Shown here in pieces: positions 8,640-18,151 of a stretch of DNA of 64,000 nt. Below the pieces are notes generated by a model. The model ran no database searches, was not told the origin of the DNA, and saw only the letters and a program-made list of their open reading frames with translations. Both the position numbers and the translations under genes were made by a program. The stretch is from Candidatus Leptofilum gracile (lineage in GTDB: Bacteria; Chloroflexota; Anaerolineae; Promineifilales; Promineifilaceae): assembly GCA_016713825.1 (NCBI GenBank), contig JADJOJ010000007.1, forward strand, positions 124,001-188,000. The letters run 5' to 3'. The first letter of the stretch is position 1. Every line of letters begins with the position of its first letter.

Positions 8640-9426
8640 CGCCCACACCCACATCGACATGTTCGACGACGCCGCGCTGCCCGCCGCCCTGGCCGAAATC
8701 GCCCAGCACCAGATTTTTACCCTCTCCGTCACCATTGACGTGGCCGCGTATGAACGGGCCAGGCAGATTGCCACCAGCAGCCCGCTCATCGTGCCGTTGT
8801 TTGGCATTCATCCCTGGGAAGCCCACCGCTTTGCCCACGACCTGGACCGCCTGGCCCCGCTGCTGGCGGAATCCCCCATGCTGGGCGAAATTGGCCTGGA
8901 TTTTTTGCTGGTGAAGGACAAGACTCTTTACCCGCAGCAGTTTGAAGTGTTTGATTATTTTTTGGAAACGGCCGTAACCCAACAAAAAATCGTCAATATT
9001 CACGGCTTGGGGGCAGAAACGGCCGTGCTAGAACGACTCGAACAATTCCAACCACCCACCCCCATCGTGCACTGGTATGCCGGTCCGCTCAACCTCATCG
9101 ACCGCTACCTGGCCGTGGGCACCTACTTCACCTTCGGCGTCGAGCTGCTCTACTCTGAAAAAATTGAGCAAATCCTGGCCGCCATCCCGCCAGACCGGCT
9201 GCTTACCGAAACTGACAACCCCGGCGCGAACAAACATTTTGCCCAGCAGCCCGGCACGCCCGCGCTCATCCAGCAGGTCACCGCCAAAATGGCCCGCTGC
9301 CGCCAGCTCAGCACCGCCGAGCTAGACGCCCAGCTCAACCAAAACTTCACCCAACTCATCGCCAGCAGCCCAGCGCTCACCCAAAAGTGGGCTAACATTC
9401 AGGCCACAACCCGCACATCAACATGA
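8629..9426 (+). CDS. TatD-family metal-dependent hydrolase
   Basis: A 265-residue TIM-barrel amidohydrolase. MLIDAHTHID gives the two N-terminal metal His; LFGIHPWEAH, MLGEIGLDF (metal Glu), IVNIHGLGAE, IVHWYAGPL and LLTETDNPG (metal Asp) follow in TatD order. TatD proteins are metal-dependent nucleases or esterases; the substrate here is unknown and the sequence is divergent from E. coli TatD. The ATG at 8629 is chosen because the HTH motif follows at once; the longer frame from 8551 is antisense-like. It overlaps the upstream unknown gene by 11 bp. Confidence 0.8.
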   Translation: MLIDAHTHIDMFDDAALPAALAEIAQHQIFTLSVTIDVAAYERARQIATSSPLIVPLFGIHPWEAHRFAHDLDRLAPLLAESPMLGEIGLDFLLVKDKTLYPQQFEVFDYFLETAVTQQKIVNIHGLGAETAVLERLEQFQPPTPIVHWYAGPLNLIDRYLAVGTYFTFGVELLYSEKIEQILAAIPPDRLLTETDNPGANKHFAQQPGTPALIQQVTAKMARCRQLSTAELDAQLNQNFTQLIASSPALTQKWANIQATTRTST

Positions 9427-9427
9427 A

Positions 9428-9503
9428 GACAACAACGAATGAGTGTAACAAACGAATTTTTCCCTGCGGCGTTTAATTCGTTGTTTCCTAAAATTCGTTG
9501 TTG
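9428..9503. repeat. AACGAATT short-repeat hairpin after the TatD gene
   Basis: The words caacaacgaat and caaacgaattt are mirrored by aattcgttgtt and aattcgttgttg on the right, giving an imperfect stem. Related words (aattcgttg) stand at 8143-8165. It sits between two same-strand genes and may mark transcript ends. Confidence 0.5.
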
Positions 9504-9517
9504 CCACTGGAGAAAAC

Positions 9518-10492
9518 ATGAAAACTTACCGGCTCCACAACACCGATCTCGACGTTTCGCGCCTGGCTTTTGGCACCTGGCACCTGGGCGGCAGCTGGGA
9601 CAAAACCCCGGCGGATGAGCGCATCAAACAGCGGGCGTTGGCGTTGATAGAAACGGCCGTTTCCCACCACATCAACCTCATCGACCTGGCCGACATCTAC
9701 ACCTGGGGCAAATCCGACGAAATGGTTGGCCACGCCCTGCGCCAAAACCCCAGCCTGCGCGACCAGCTTGTGCTGCAAGCCAAATGCGGCATCATCATGG
9801 GCAACGACCCCAACCCTGGCGATCCCGGCCGCTACGACTTCAGCTTCGACCACATTGTCAGCGCGGTGGAGGGCACGCTGCGCCGCCTGGGCACCGACCG
9901 CGTGGAGATTTTGCTGCTGCACCGCCCCGACCCACTCATGGAGCCAGAGGAAGTCGCCCGCGCCTTTGACCATTTGCAGCAGAGCGGCAAGGTGCGGTAT
10001 TTTGGCGTCAGCAATTTCAACGCTGGGCAAATTGCCCTGCTGCAACACACCCTCGACCAGCCGCTGCTGATCAACCAGGTGGAGCTAAACCTGCTGCACC
10101 ACCACCTCATCAGCGACGGCATCGTGTCCAACATGACCCAACCCACCTACCCTGGCATCAGCGGCACGCTGGATTACTGCCGCCTGCACCACATCCTCAT
10201 CCAGGCGTGGTCGCCCGTGGCGGGCGGGCAGCTTTTTGCCCCCCGCGCCGACGCGCCGCCCCACGTGCACGCCGCCGCCGCCGAAATTGCCCGCCTCGCC
10301 GCCGCGCACAACACCAGCAAAGAAGCGATTGCCCTGGCCTGGCTGCTGCGCCATCCCGCGCCCATCCAACCCATCCTGGGCACGCTCAAGCCAGAGCGCA
10401 TCGCCCCCAGCGTTTTGGCCGATGAGGTCGAGCTGAGCCGCATCGAGTGGTACCAGCTGCTGGCCGCCGCGCGTGGCGCTGGCGTACCGTAG
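9518..10492 (+). CDS. Aldo/keto reductase
   Basis: This 324-residue TIM-barrel NADPH-dependent oxidoreductase has the AKR catalytic tetrad: Asp and Tyr in NLIDLADIYTWG, Lys in VLQAKCGI, and His in EILLLHRPDPLME. VRYFGVSNF and the C-terminal PILGTLKPERI (cofactor loop) also fit. The long form with HHHLISDG and a QAWSPVAGG stretch resembles the YdhF group. The physiological carbonyl substrate is not predictable. It is a single gene with ATG preceded by GGAGAAAAC and converges on the amylase across two hairpins. Confidence 0.9.
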   Translation: MKTYRLHNTDLDVSRLAFGTWHLGGSWDKTPADERIKQRALALIETAVSHHINLIDLADIYTWGKSDEMVGHALRQNPSLRDQLVLQAKCGIIMGNDPNPGDPGRYDFSFDHIVSAVEGTLRRLGTDRVEILLLHRPDPLMEPEEVARAFDHLQQSGKVRYFGVSNFNAGQIALLQHTLDQPLLINQVELNLLHHHLISDGIVSNMTQPTYPGISGTLDYCRLHHILIQAWSPVAGGQLFAPRADAPPHVHAAAAEIARLAAAHNTSKEAIALAWLLRHPAPIQPILGTLKPERIAPSVLADEVELSRIEWYQLLAAARGAGVP

Positions 10493-10516
10493 CCACCCAA
10501 ACCAAAGTAAAAAATT

Positions 10517-10584
10517 ACCGCAAAGAACGCGAAGGACGCAAAGCCTTTTGAATAAAGCTTTGCGTTCTCTGCGTCCTTTGCGGT
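10517..10584. repeat. CGCAAAG-type hairpin downstream of the aldo/keto reductase
   Basis: accgcaaagaacgcgaagga continuing to cgcaaagc is mirrored by gctttgcgttctctgcgtcc and tttgcggt, a ~28-bp stem with two mismatches and a 12-nt loop. It belongs to the same style of short-word hairpins as elsewhere in the window. Confidence 0.7.
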
Positions 10585-10586
10585 GC

Positions 10587-10625
10587 AAAAAAACGGCCGT
10601 TCCCTCCCGGAAACGGCCGTTTTTC
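10587..10625. terminator. Bidirectional terminator from paired ACGGCCGT palindromes
   Basis: AAAAACGGCCGTTCCC, loop TCCC, GGAAACGGCCGTTTTT: a near-perfect stem with A-run and T-run on opposite sides, so it can terminate both the aldo/keto reductase (+) and the amylase (-) that converge here. Confidence 0.8.
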
Positions 10626-10648
10626 ATTCAACAAACGCGGTCAACAAG

Positions 10649-13600
10649 TTACCGCAGCATCTCCACAATCAATCCAACCGCCAGCTCGCGCACCTCAGCC
10701 GCATCCGCGTGGGAGAGGAAGCGCAGGCGCTCCATCAGGTTGGTTACTGTAACGATGGTTGCCAGATTCAAAGCCGACAGCCGCTCGTAGCCCACCTGGT
10801 AATACCGCTTGGCCAGCTCCGACAACCGCACCAGCGTCTGCCCCGTGCGGCCGGGGAACTCCCGATCGTCCGTGAGCTGTTGCAGCTTGGCTGTCAACGC
10901 GTCGAACCGATCCTCGATGGACGGCGCGGCCGTGGTGAAGCTAGACTGCGCCGCCGTCTGCTGCACGTTGCCATTGCTCACCTGCCCCGTGGCCAGCACC
11001 GTGTAGGTGGTGCCCTGGGCCAGCGGCGCGTCTGGCGTAAAGGTGATGATCTGATTACTGGTATCGGCGCTAAACGTGCCGCTGACCGCGCCCGCCGGGC
11101 CAGACAGCTCAAAGTCGGTACCCGCGTCCATCGGCAGGCTCCAGCTGAGCGCAACGGCCGTATCCACCGCCACATTCACTGCGCCATCTGCAGGGGAAAC
11201 GGCCGTTACAATCGGATCCCGCCACAGTTGAACAGCTTTCGTCTCATCTGCGCCATTGCCCCAGTCGGTGGCCGTCAGGTCCACCAGCTGCGTGCCGCTG
11301 CTGCCGTAATTCACCGTCATGGCCCGATTGACCAGCCCGGTGATTTCACCCCACGCTTCGACGGTTTCCCAGCTGCCCCGGGTGAACTTGTACTGAACGG
11401 CCGTCCCATCCGCAACGTCCAGCGTGTAGGTCCAGGTCGTCGCGTCCACCTGGGTCATCGGCACCAGGCCCGGATTCCACGGCCCAAACGCATCCAGATC
11501 ACCCACGATGTACACTGTGCCCGGCGTGTAGTCCGGCACGCCCACCGTGAAGGTCACGCTCACCAGCCGCGCCTCAGCCGTCGCCTCTACCGCATTGGAA
11601 GCCGCCGACCGGTTGAAGCTGGTGTCGAAGGCGACCAGGGTGTAGCTGTAGGTGGCGTTGGTGGTTACGGCCGTATCCACATAGCTCGTCGCCGTCGGAT
11701 TGGCAATTGTGGCCAGGCGCGTGCCGTCGCGGTACAGCTCAAAGCCGTGCAGGTCGCCGTCCGTATTGGGATGAGCATCCCACACCAGCGAGATGCTGCC
11801 CGTGGTCGTTCCGGCAATCGCCAGATTGGTCGGTGCGGCCGGTGCAGTTGTGTCCGCACTGGCGACCACCGTCAGCACGCCAAACGGCCCTGGGCAGGTG
11901 GCATTGCCTTCGGCCGGCCCGTTGGCGGCGTAGAACCAGCTGCTACCGCCATCACCGCTGTAGCGCGTGGTGTAGCAGAAGGTGCCCAGCGCATCGGGCA
12001 GCATTGTGCCGACGTACTCATCGTTGTTGCCAGAATCGGTGTTAAAGTCCATGCTGGCCCAGGTCCAGCTGCCGTCTGGCGTGGAGCCGACGGGGCCAAA
12101 GCCCACCTCAGCCAGCAGGCCAGGGGTTGCACCCGGCTGGCTGGTCACGCCATCGATCCAGATTTGGCCGTAGACGGTTTCGGTGCGGTTGATGGCGCTG
12201 ATGGTGTGATTGAGCGTCGGCGGCCACTGCAAGTTGGCCCAGCCGATGCTGTACGCCGTCGTCGCCGACGCTTCGTTGGAGAGCGCGGCTTCCAGCCCGG
12301 TGGCGTCGTCGCGGCCCACCACCACGTAATGGTAGCTGGTGGCCACGGTCAGACCCGTGTCGCTAAAGCTGGTGCCCGCCGTGTTGCCGATGAGGGCATA
12401 GCCGCCACCGCTCAACAGGCTGCGGTAGATATCGTAGCTGCTGGCTCCGGCGGCGCTGCTCCAGCTCAGATCAATGCTGCTGCTGGAAACGGCCGTTACC
12501 CCCAAATCACTCACTGCGGTCGGCGGCGCACTCAACGCGCCATCCAGCACCAACACCGCCCCGCTCATGCCCGGCACGCTGCTCAACACGAGGTTGCCCG
12601 AAGCATCCACCGTGTAGCTGCCGCCGTTCAGCGCGTCGGTAAAGGTTGCGCCAATGGGCAGGTAGCCGCTCACATTCACGGTCACGGCCTGGGCGGCGGT
12701 GGCCCGATTAACGACCACGACGGCCGCATCGGCATAGTTGGGGAGGAGACGGCCGTAGGCGTACACATTCGCCCCGTCATCCACCAGCAGCGTGTCAAAA
12801 CTGCCTACGCGAAGCGCTTCAGAGTTGTTGCGCGCCGTCGTCAGCGTCTGGTAGTAGCTAAACAGCGCATCCTGGCTGCTTTGCGATTGCAAATGGGTGT
12901 AAAACGGCGTGCCGCTCTCATCTAGCCACGGGTATGGCAGACGGTTGTACGGGTCATCCTGCCAGGTGGAACCATCCCAGGTTACCGGGCCAACCAGACC
13001 AACCTCGTCGCCGTAGTAGATCGTCGGCGAGCCGGGCATCGTCATTTGCAGCAGCACCACACCCTTCAAGCGGGTCATGGCGTCGCTCCAGTCGTAGTTG
13101 GGATTGTCGTACAGGGTGTCGTCCAGCAAGCCGGTGTTTTCATCCAGCATGAACAGGGCACGATTGGTGTCGTGGCTGCCCAGCAGGTTCATCATCGCCT
13201 GGAACGCTTCGGGCGGATACCGCTCTTCCAGGTTTTGCAGCCGCGCATCCAGCTCCGATGGCGTCAGCGGCGTCAGAATGCCCGCCGAACTGCCCGAATT
13301 GTGGTCGTTGTCCACAAAGTCACTGTCGCGCCAGAAGCTCATGATCGCCGAGCCGAACTGGTAGTTCATTGTGGCGTCCCACTCCTGGCCCAATGTCCAG
13401 GCAGTGGCCACGTTCCACTCTTCACCGACGATGTAGGCGTCGGGATTGGTGGTGTGTACGGCGTCGCGGAAGCCTTCCCAGTAATCGTTGTTCGGGTCGT
13501 TGGTCAGACCGGGGTCCACGTCGCCACCGACGTCCAGACGCCAACCATCGGCCCACTGCATCCAGTAGCGGCCAATGGCATCTTCGCCACCGGCCCAGAT

Positions 13601-15922
13601 GTAGTCACGTACGTCTTGATTGGCGGAGTTGAGCTTGGGCAGGCTGTCGAAGCCAAACCAGGATTCGTAGGTGGTGTCACCGGCACACGGTCCGGCCGTT
13701 TGCGGCGAGAAGTTGTACCAGCTGCGGAACGGGCTGGAGACCGATTCACACGCGCCTTCGGACGGGTAACGGTTGTACCGATCAAAGTAGACGCTGTCCG
13801 ACGAGGAATGGTTAAAGACGCCATCCAACACCAGGCGCATGCCCCGGCTGTGCGCTTCAGCGGCCAGCGTTTGGAACAGGGCCAGGTCGCCAAAGTTGTC
13901 GTCGATCACGCCAAAGTCGGTGGTGTCGTACTTGTGGTTCGACGGCGATTCAAAGATCGGGTTCATGTAGATGACCGTCACGCCCAAATCTTGCAGGTAA
14001 TCGAGCTTGTCGATGATGCCCTGCAAATCCCCACCGTAGAAGTTTTGGCCGTAGATTTGGAAGCAGGCGTTTTCATCACGCGGATCGCAAATGGGGGTGT
14101 GCCAATCGGCCCCGTCTGAACGCACAATGCTGCCGCCGGGGATGTTGTAATGGAATTCGCCAGCGGGCGGGTTGTTGCCCGAATCGCCATCACGGAACCG
14201 CTCGGGGAAAATCTGGTACATGATGCCATTTTTTACCCAATCCGGCGTCTGGAAGCTGGGGTCGTAGACGGTGAGCTGCCAGCCATTGTCTGGGCTATCG
14301 CCAAAGGTTTGGCCCCAACCGCCGTTGCGGCTGGCGTCGTCTTCGTAGTAGGCAACGGCCGTTCCATCCATGGCAATAAAGCGATACCAGTAAATGGTCG
14401 GCTCGGCGCTGGCAGGCACGGTGGCTTCCCAATATTCATAGGTACCATCATCGGCCACGCGGCTCATGTTGAGCAGCATTTGGGCGTTGATCCGATCGTC
14501 CCAGACGCGCACCTGCGCCCCGGTGAGATCATTGCTGGCGGCGCGCAGACGGAGGGTAACGGCCGTTCCGGCCTCCACCGCCCCACCGGGGGTGCGGTAC
14601 AGCGTGTCGCGGCTGTCGTGGCCCAGGTCGTTCCACCAGATGTCGTTGTCGTTGGCAGCACCGCCGCTGGGGTTGTTGATGCTGTCCTGCACTTCGTTGG
14701 TGGCGCAGTTGTAGCGGATGGTAACGGCCGTTTCGGCCGTCACATTCAGCCCAACATTGCCGCCAGGATAGCTCTCATCCCACGCTTCATTGCGGGCGAT
14801 TTTGTATTCGTACAAACCAGCCGGCAGGGTTGCCGTAAAGCTGTACCAATCGCTACCCGGCGCTTCCTGCCACAGCATGGTGCGCAGGTTGTCGGGCGAC
14901 CATTCTGGCCCGCCAACAACTGGCTGCAAATTGCCCGCCACGGTGGCGATACATTGGTTGGCGTTATCGGCCACGCGGTTTTCGCCAGGTTGGAAATACC
15001 AGCGCATTTGCCCACCGTCAGCGGCAAAGCCGACGTTGTCAACCGGGTGGGCGTTGTTCCAGTTGTTGAACTCGACGATTTTGTATTCGTAGGTGCCAGC
15101 AAGCAGATTGTCACCGACAAAGCGGTACACGCCGTCGGCGTTGTTGTCTTCCATACCGGTTTCCAGGCAGGCGTTGTTCCACTCGCCGCAGGCGGCGGAG
15201 GCAGGCAAATTGTCCTGGAAATTACCAGCCACCACCCAGGCCGGCGGGGGCGGCGGGGTATCGGTGGTGTGCTCGACGGTGTTGTCGGCGCAGTTGTAGC
15301 GGAAGGTGACGGTGGATTCGGCCGTCAGGTTCAACACCACGTTGCTAGACGGATAGCTCACGCTCCACGCCTCGTCGCGGGCGACCTTGTATTCCCAGGT
15401 GCCTGCGGGGACGGTGGTGCTGAAGCTGTACCAATCGCTGCCGGGCGCTTCCTGCCACAGCATCGTGCGCAGGTTATCGGGTGCCCAATCGTCGCCGCCC
15501 AGCTCGCTCTGGAAGCTACCCACGACGGTGGCCACACATTGGTTCACGTTGTCGGCCACGCGATTGTCGCCGGGTTGGAAGTACCAGCGAACCTGCCCGC
15601 CACTTGTGCTGATCGGCACATTGCCGATTGGGTGGGCGTTGTTCCAGTTACCCAGCTCAACAACCTTGTATTCAAAGCTGCCAGCAGGCAACCCATCAAC
15701 AACCAAACGGCTCACACCATCACCATCAGCATCCTCCATGGTGGTGGCGGCACAAGCATTGTCCCAATCGCCGCAAGGCGCACCGGGCAATGCATTCTGA
15801 AAATTACCGGCAACCACCCAATCGGCCCCAAACACCAGGTTCAGGGGCACCGCCAGCAGCACCAGCAAGCCAGCGACGAGGGGCAATTGCCACTTCGTTT
15901 TGATACGCAATCTTCGACTCAT
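10649..15922 (-). CDS. Secreted multidomain GH13 alpha-amylase
   Basis: About 1757 residues from ATG 15922, which follows a GGAGGAAAC ribosome-binding site. In order: signal peptide (WQLPLVAGLLVLLAVPLNLV); four starch-binding-type modules in A-B-A-B order (each VxGxFQ...W..N...Y.F); an Ig-like module; a GH13 barrel (MYQIFPERFRDGD; nucleophile in DGWRLDVGGD ~797; acid Glu in VGEEWN ~834; Asp in GSHDTN ~918); two fibronectin-III modules; a CBM20-like domain (PGTVYIVGDLDAFGPWNPG); a Big_5-like Ig domain; and a helical tail without an obvious anchor. It should hydrolyse alpha-1,4-glucans outside the cell, possibly cyclodextrin/neopullulanase-like. It has its own promoter and operator. Product linkage is inferred, not seen. 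Confidence 0.92.
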   Translation of the reverse strand: MSRRLRIKTKWQLPLVAGLLVLLAVPLNLVFGADWVVAGNFQNALPGAPCGDWDNACAATTMEDADGDGVSRLVVDGLPAGSFEYKVVELGNWNNAHPIGNVPISTSGGQVRWYFQPGDNRVADNVNQCVATVVGSFQSELGGDDWAPDNLRTMLWQEAPGSDWYSFSTTVPAGTWEYKVARDEAWSVSYPSSNVVLNLTAESTVTFRYNCADNTVEHTTDTPPPPPAWVVAGNFQDNLPASAACGEWNNACLETGMEDNNADGVYRFVGDNLLAGTYEYKIVEFNNWNNAHPVDNVGFAADGGQMRWYFQPGENRVADNANQCIATVAGNLQPVVGGPEWSPDNLRTMLWQEAPGSDWYSFTATLPAGLYEYKIARNEAWDESYPGGNVGLNVTAETAVTIRYNCATNEVQDSINNPSGGAANDNDIWWNDLGHDSRDTLYRTPGGAVEAGTAVTLRLRAASNDLTGAQVRVWDDRINAQMLLNMSRVADDGTYEYWEATVPASAEPTIYWYRFIAMDGTAVAYYEDDASRNGGWGQTFGDSPDNGWQLTVYDPSFQTPDWVKNGIMYQIFPERFRDGDSGNNPPAGEFHYNIPGGSIVRSDGADWHTPICDPRDENACFQIYGQNFYGGDLQGIIDKLDYLQDLGVTVIYMNPIFESPSNHKYDTTDFGVIDDNFGDLALFQTLAAEAHSRGMRLVLDGVFNHSSSDSVYFDRYNRYPSEGACESVSSPFRSWYNFSPQTAGPCAGDTTYESWFGFDSLPKLNSANQDVRDYIWAGGEDAIGRYWMQWADGWRLDVGGDVDPGLTNDPNNDYWEGFRDAVHTTNPDAYIVGEEWNVATAWTLGQEWDATMNYQFGSAIMSFWRDSDFVDNDHNSGSSAGILTPLTPSELDARLQNLEERYPPEAFQAMMNLLGSHDTNRALFMLDENTGLLDDTLYDNPNYDWSDAMTRLKGVVLLQMTMPGSPTIYYGDEVGLVGPVTWDGSTWQDDPYNRLPYPWLDESGTPFYTHLQSQSSQDALFSYYQTLTTARNNSEALRVGSFDTLLVDDGANVYAYGRLLPNYADAAVVVVNRATAAQAVTVNVSGYLPIGATFTDALNGGSYTVDASGNLVLSSVPGMSGAVLVLDGALSAPPTAVSDLGVTAVSSSSIDLSWSSAAGASSYDIYRSLLSGGGYALIGNTAGTSFSDTGLTVATSYHYVVVGRDDATGLEAALSNEASATTAYSIGWANLQWPPTLNHTISAINRTETVYGQIWIDGVTSQPGATPGLLAEVGFGPVGSTPDGSWTWASMDFNTDSGNNDEYVGTMLPDALGTFCYTTRYSGDGGSSWFYAANGPAEGNATCPGPFGVLTVVASADTTAPAAPTNLAIAGTTTGSISLVWDAHPNTDGDLHGFELYRDGTRLATIANPTATSYVDTAVTTNATYSYTLVAFDTSFNRSAASNAVEATAEARLVSVTFTVGVPDYTPGTVYIVGDLDAFGPWNPGLVPMTQVDATTWTYTLDVADGTAVQYKFTRGSWETVEAWGEITGLVNRAMTVNYGSSGTQLVDLTATDWGNGADETKAVQLWRDPIVTAVSPADGAVNVAVDTAVALSWSLPMDAGTDFELSGPAGAVSGTFSADTSNQIITFTPDAPLAQGTTYTVLATGQVSNGNVQQTAAQSSFTTAAPSIEDRFDALTAKLQQLTDDREFPGRTGQTLVRLSELAKRYYQVGYERLSALNLATIVTVTNLMERLRFLSHADAAEVRELAVGLIVEMLR

Positions 15923-16232
15923 GTTTCCTCCAGAAATGCAACAGTGTAAATAAAAATGGAAAACAAAAAACCGCTCACACCAGATTTCTGGCATCAGCGG
16001 TTTGGGCTAGCAAAAGAAAAATCGGACCCCAAAAGCCGGTCGCATTGGGGGAGCGGTAACGAAATTGTCAGTTGAGAAGAACTCAACGTTAACAGCAATT
16101 GTGTGCTCAATTTTTTCTCGTGGCAATCGGTAATGAGCCAAAACCGAAACTTTCGTAACGAGAGTATTCTTTATAACTTTAACGAAGAGATTTCGGTTCA
16201 GCTAATAGCAAGGAAATAGTTGCAACCACAAC
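15923..16232 (-). other. Long 5' leader of the amylase gene
   Basis: About 310 nt lie between the inferred transcription start and the amylase ATG. The words gtaacgaaa, ctttcgtaacgag and taacgaagag recur, and AACCGAAA (near 16141) pairs with TTTCGGTT (near 16191). No known riboswitch fold was recognised and no reading frame is convincing. Confidence 0.4.
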
Positions 16233-16250
16233 TAGTTGACGTGTCAACTA
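16233..16250 (-). promoter_or_regulatory. Perfect 18-bp operator palindrome at the amylase start site
   Basis: TAGTTGACGTGTCAACTA is an 8-2-8 inverted repeat lying immediately downstream of the -10 box, where a bound repressor (LacI- or TetR-type) would block initiation. No cognate regulator gene is in the window. Confidence 0.65.
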
Positions 16251-16251
16251 A

Positions 16252-16280
16252 ATCATAATATACAACAAATTTTGCGTCAA
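16252..16280 (-). promoter_or_regulatory. Sigma-70-type promoter for the amylase gene
   Basis: On the minus strand TTGACG (16280-16275), a 17-bp spacer and TATGAT (16257-16252) match the consensus closely (5/6 and 5/6). It points into the amylase leader and stands in AT-rich DNA just after the spoIIM-like stop. Confidence 0.65.
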
Positions 16281-16291
16281 GCAGGAAATTT

Positions 16292-17251
16292 TTATTGGCG
16301 ATTTCTGCCTGCGAGCAGCAGGTAGCTATAGAGGAGCAGACCCGTAACCAGGCCCACGCCCCATTTAACTGGCCAGGGGATGTTCTCGTTGGGGGAAATA
16401 AAGCCTTCAATTAAACCGGCTACGATGAGAATGGGAACGCAGCCGATGATAAGCCGGACGGCTTTACGTGCGGCAATCATGAGCGCGTCGCCCCGCTTCA
16501 GCAGGCCGGGCTGCACAATGGCCCAGCCCAGCATCAGGCCAGAGCCACCAGCAATGAAAATTGCCGATAGTTCGATAACGCCGTGCCCGATGACGAAGGT
16601 CCACAGCTCAAAGCCAACGTCGTAATGGGCGGTGAGGCCGGTAATGCCACCCAGCAGCAAGCCGTTAAAGATGAGGATGTAGAGGCTGAACAGCCCGGCG
16701 GTGAGACCGCCACCAAAGGCCATGAAGGAAACCTGGATATTGTTGGACATGATGAAGGCGGAGGTATACGGCCGTTCCTCCACCGGTATATTCGTCCACA
16801 ACTCCTGATTTTCGATGCCAGGACGCAGCTCCTGCACGCTGGCAGGCAAAAGCCAGTTAGAAGCATCTGGCTGCCAGTTGGTAAGAAAACCGGCAATGAG
16901 GGCCGGTACACACAGCAGCAGCGCCGCCGCAATGACAAACGGCAGCGCCTCGCGAAAGGTGCTGGGCAGCCCCACCAAAAAATAATGCTTCAGGCGGCGC
17001 AACGCCAGTGGCTCGCCCTGATAAATGGTGGCATGCCCCCGGGCCACCAGCTGGTTGAGGAAGGTTGTCACCTGATGGCGCGGATATTCCCGCTGGGCCA
17101 GGGCCAAATCGGCCGTCACCGAGCGGTAAAGCTGGCCCATTTGCTGCACTTCCTGCGGGCTAAGGCTGCTCATCTGTTGACTTTTGTCTAGCAGTGCGGT
17201 TAACTTTTGCCAATCGGCCTGGCGCGAGCGGTAGAATTGTTCAGCATTCAT
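16292..17251 (-). CDS. SpoIIM-family (DUF95) integral membrane protein
   Basis: A 319-residue protein with a cytosolic helical N-terminus (~100 residues) and about six membrane segments, e.g. ALPFVIAAALLLCVPALIAG, GLFSLYILIFNGLLLGGITG and VIGHGVIELSAIFIAGGSG. The GHGVIEL and FNGLLLG motifs are those of the stage II sporulation protein M/DUF95 family. In non-sporulating bacteria these sit beside RDD, MoxR and DUF58 genes; here an RDD gene starts divergently 105 bp away. Exact role unknown, perhaps membrane remodelling or transport. Confidence 0.85.
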   Translation of the reverse strand: MNAEQFYRSRQADWQKLTALLDKSQQMSSLSPQEVQQMGQLYRSVTADLALAQREYPRHQVTTFLNQLVARGHATIYQGEPLALRRLKHYFLVGLPSTFREALPFVIAAALLLCVPALIAGFLTNWQPDASNWLLPASVQELRPGIENQELWTNIPVEERPYTSAFIMSNNIQVSFMAFGGGLTAGLFSLYILIFNGLLLGGITGLTAHYDVGFELWTFVIGHGVIELSAIFIAGGSGLMLGWAIVQPGLLKRGDALMIAARKAVRLIIGCVPILIVAGLIEGFISPNENIPWPVKWGVGLVTGLLLYSYLLLAGRNRQ

Positions 17252-17356
17252 GATGCGATTATACTAAAGGGAAATATACAAAGAAACAAAGAAACTGAGA
17301 TACAAAGAAATCCATTATTTTCCTTCTTACCTTCGTTCCTTTGTAATAATAAAACG

Positions 17357-18151
17357 ATGACAACACCTGACGAGTTTTTAAATATTGATACCCCGGAAAA
17401 TGTGGTTTTTGGCTACGAAGTGGTGGGCATTGGCTCTCGCTTTTTGGCGGCGCTGATAGACACCACCATCATTGGGCTGCTGCTGCTGGCGGCCAATGCC
17501 ATTTTGATTTTGGTGCTGCTGGGCGGTTTCAACACGCTAGAATCGATCAGCGGGTTTTTGATTGCGCTGCTTTCATTGATCAGCTTTGCGTTTTTCTGGG
17601 GGTACTACATCTTTTTTGAAATGCAGTGGAACGGCAGTTCGCCGGGCAAGCGACAGGTGGGTATCCGCGTTATTCGGGGGGATGGTACGCCGATTACGCT
17701 GGCGGAGTCGGTGATTCGCAATTTGGTGCGGCTGGTGGATTTTTTGCCGGGCGCGTATGGGCTGGGGCTGGTGACGATGTTTATTGATGGCAAGGCGCGG
17801 CGGCTGGGGGATTTGGCGGCCAATACGCTGGTGGTGCGGGAGCAAACGGCCGTTTCCCTAGAATCCCTGCAAAAAAATACCACAGTCCCCCCCAGTGTCG
17901 CCAGCCGCGCTCCTGGCAAAGCGGAGCAAGAAGCTGCCAAATGGCCCGTGGAAAAGCTCACCGAGGCGGACATCCAGCTGGCTGAATCGCTGCTGCAGCG
18001 GTACAACGACCTGCCCAACGGCTTCACCCTGGCCAACCAGATTCTCAACCGACTGCTGGAGCGGATGGAAATTGGGGTGAATCCGATACGGCCGTCTGAA
18101 GCGATCTACGCCATTAAACGGATTGTGCAAATTTATCATTACGATCGGTAA
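17357..18151 (+). CDS. RDD-family membrane protein
   Basis: 264 residues. GIGSRFLAALIDTTIIGLLL carries the Arg and Asp that name the family; three hydrophobic segments follow (LLLAANAILILVLLGGF, FLIALLSLISFAFFWGYYIF and VRLVDFLPGAYGLGLVTMFI), then RRLGDLAANTLVVRE and an unusual ~90-residue soluble helical tail (ALLQRYNDLPNGFTLANQIL type). RDD proteins are linked to Na+/H+ exchange or membrane-protein partnering. ATG 17357 is chosen because the longer frame runs through low-complexity intergenic DNA. It is divergently paired with the SpoIIM-like gene. Confidence 0.87.
   Translation: MTTPDEFLNIDTPENVVFGYEVVGIGSRFLAALIDTTIIGLLLLAANAILILVLLGGFNTLESISGFLIALLSLISFAFFWGYYIFFEMQWNGSSPGKRQVGIRVIRGDGTPITLAESVIRNLVRLVDFLPGAYGLGLVTMFIDGKARRLGDLAANTLVVREQTAVSLESLQKNTTVPPSVASRAPGKAEQEAAKWPVEKLTEADIQLAESLLQRYNDLPNGFTLANQILNRLLERMEIGVNPIRPSEAIYAIKRIVQIYHYDR

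Noticed and set aside
10583..12925. 780-residue plus-strand open frame
   Set aside because: It runs antisense to the amylase and is rich in Arg, His, Gly and Ala with no domain; a shadow of GC-biased coding. The same holds for 14150-15949.
16292..17251. Evidence of sporulation from the SpoIIM-like gene
   Set aside because: DUF95 proteins occur widely in non-sporulating bacteria beside RDD genes; no other sporulation gene is present.
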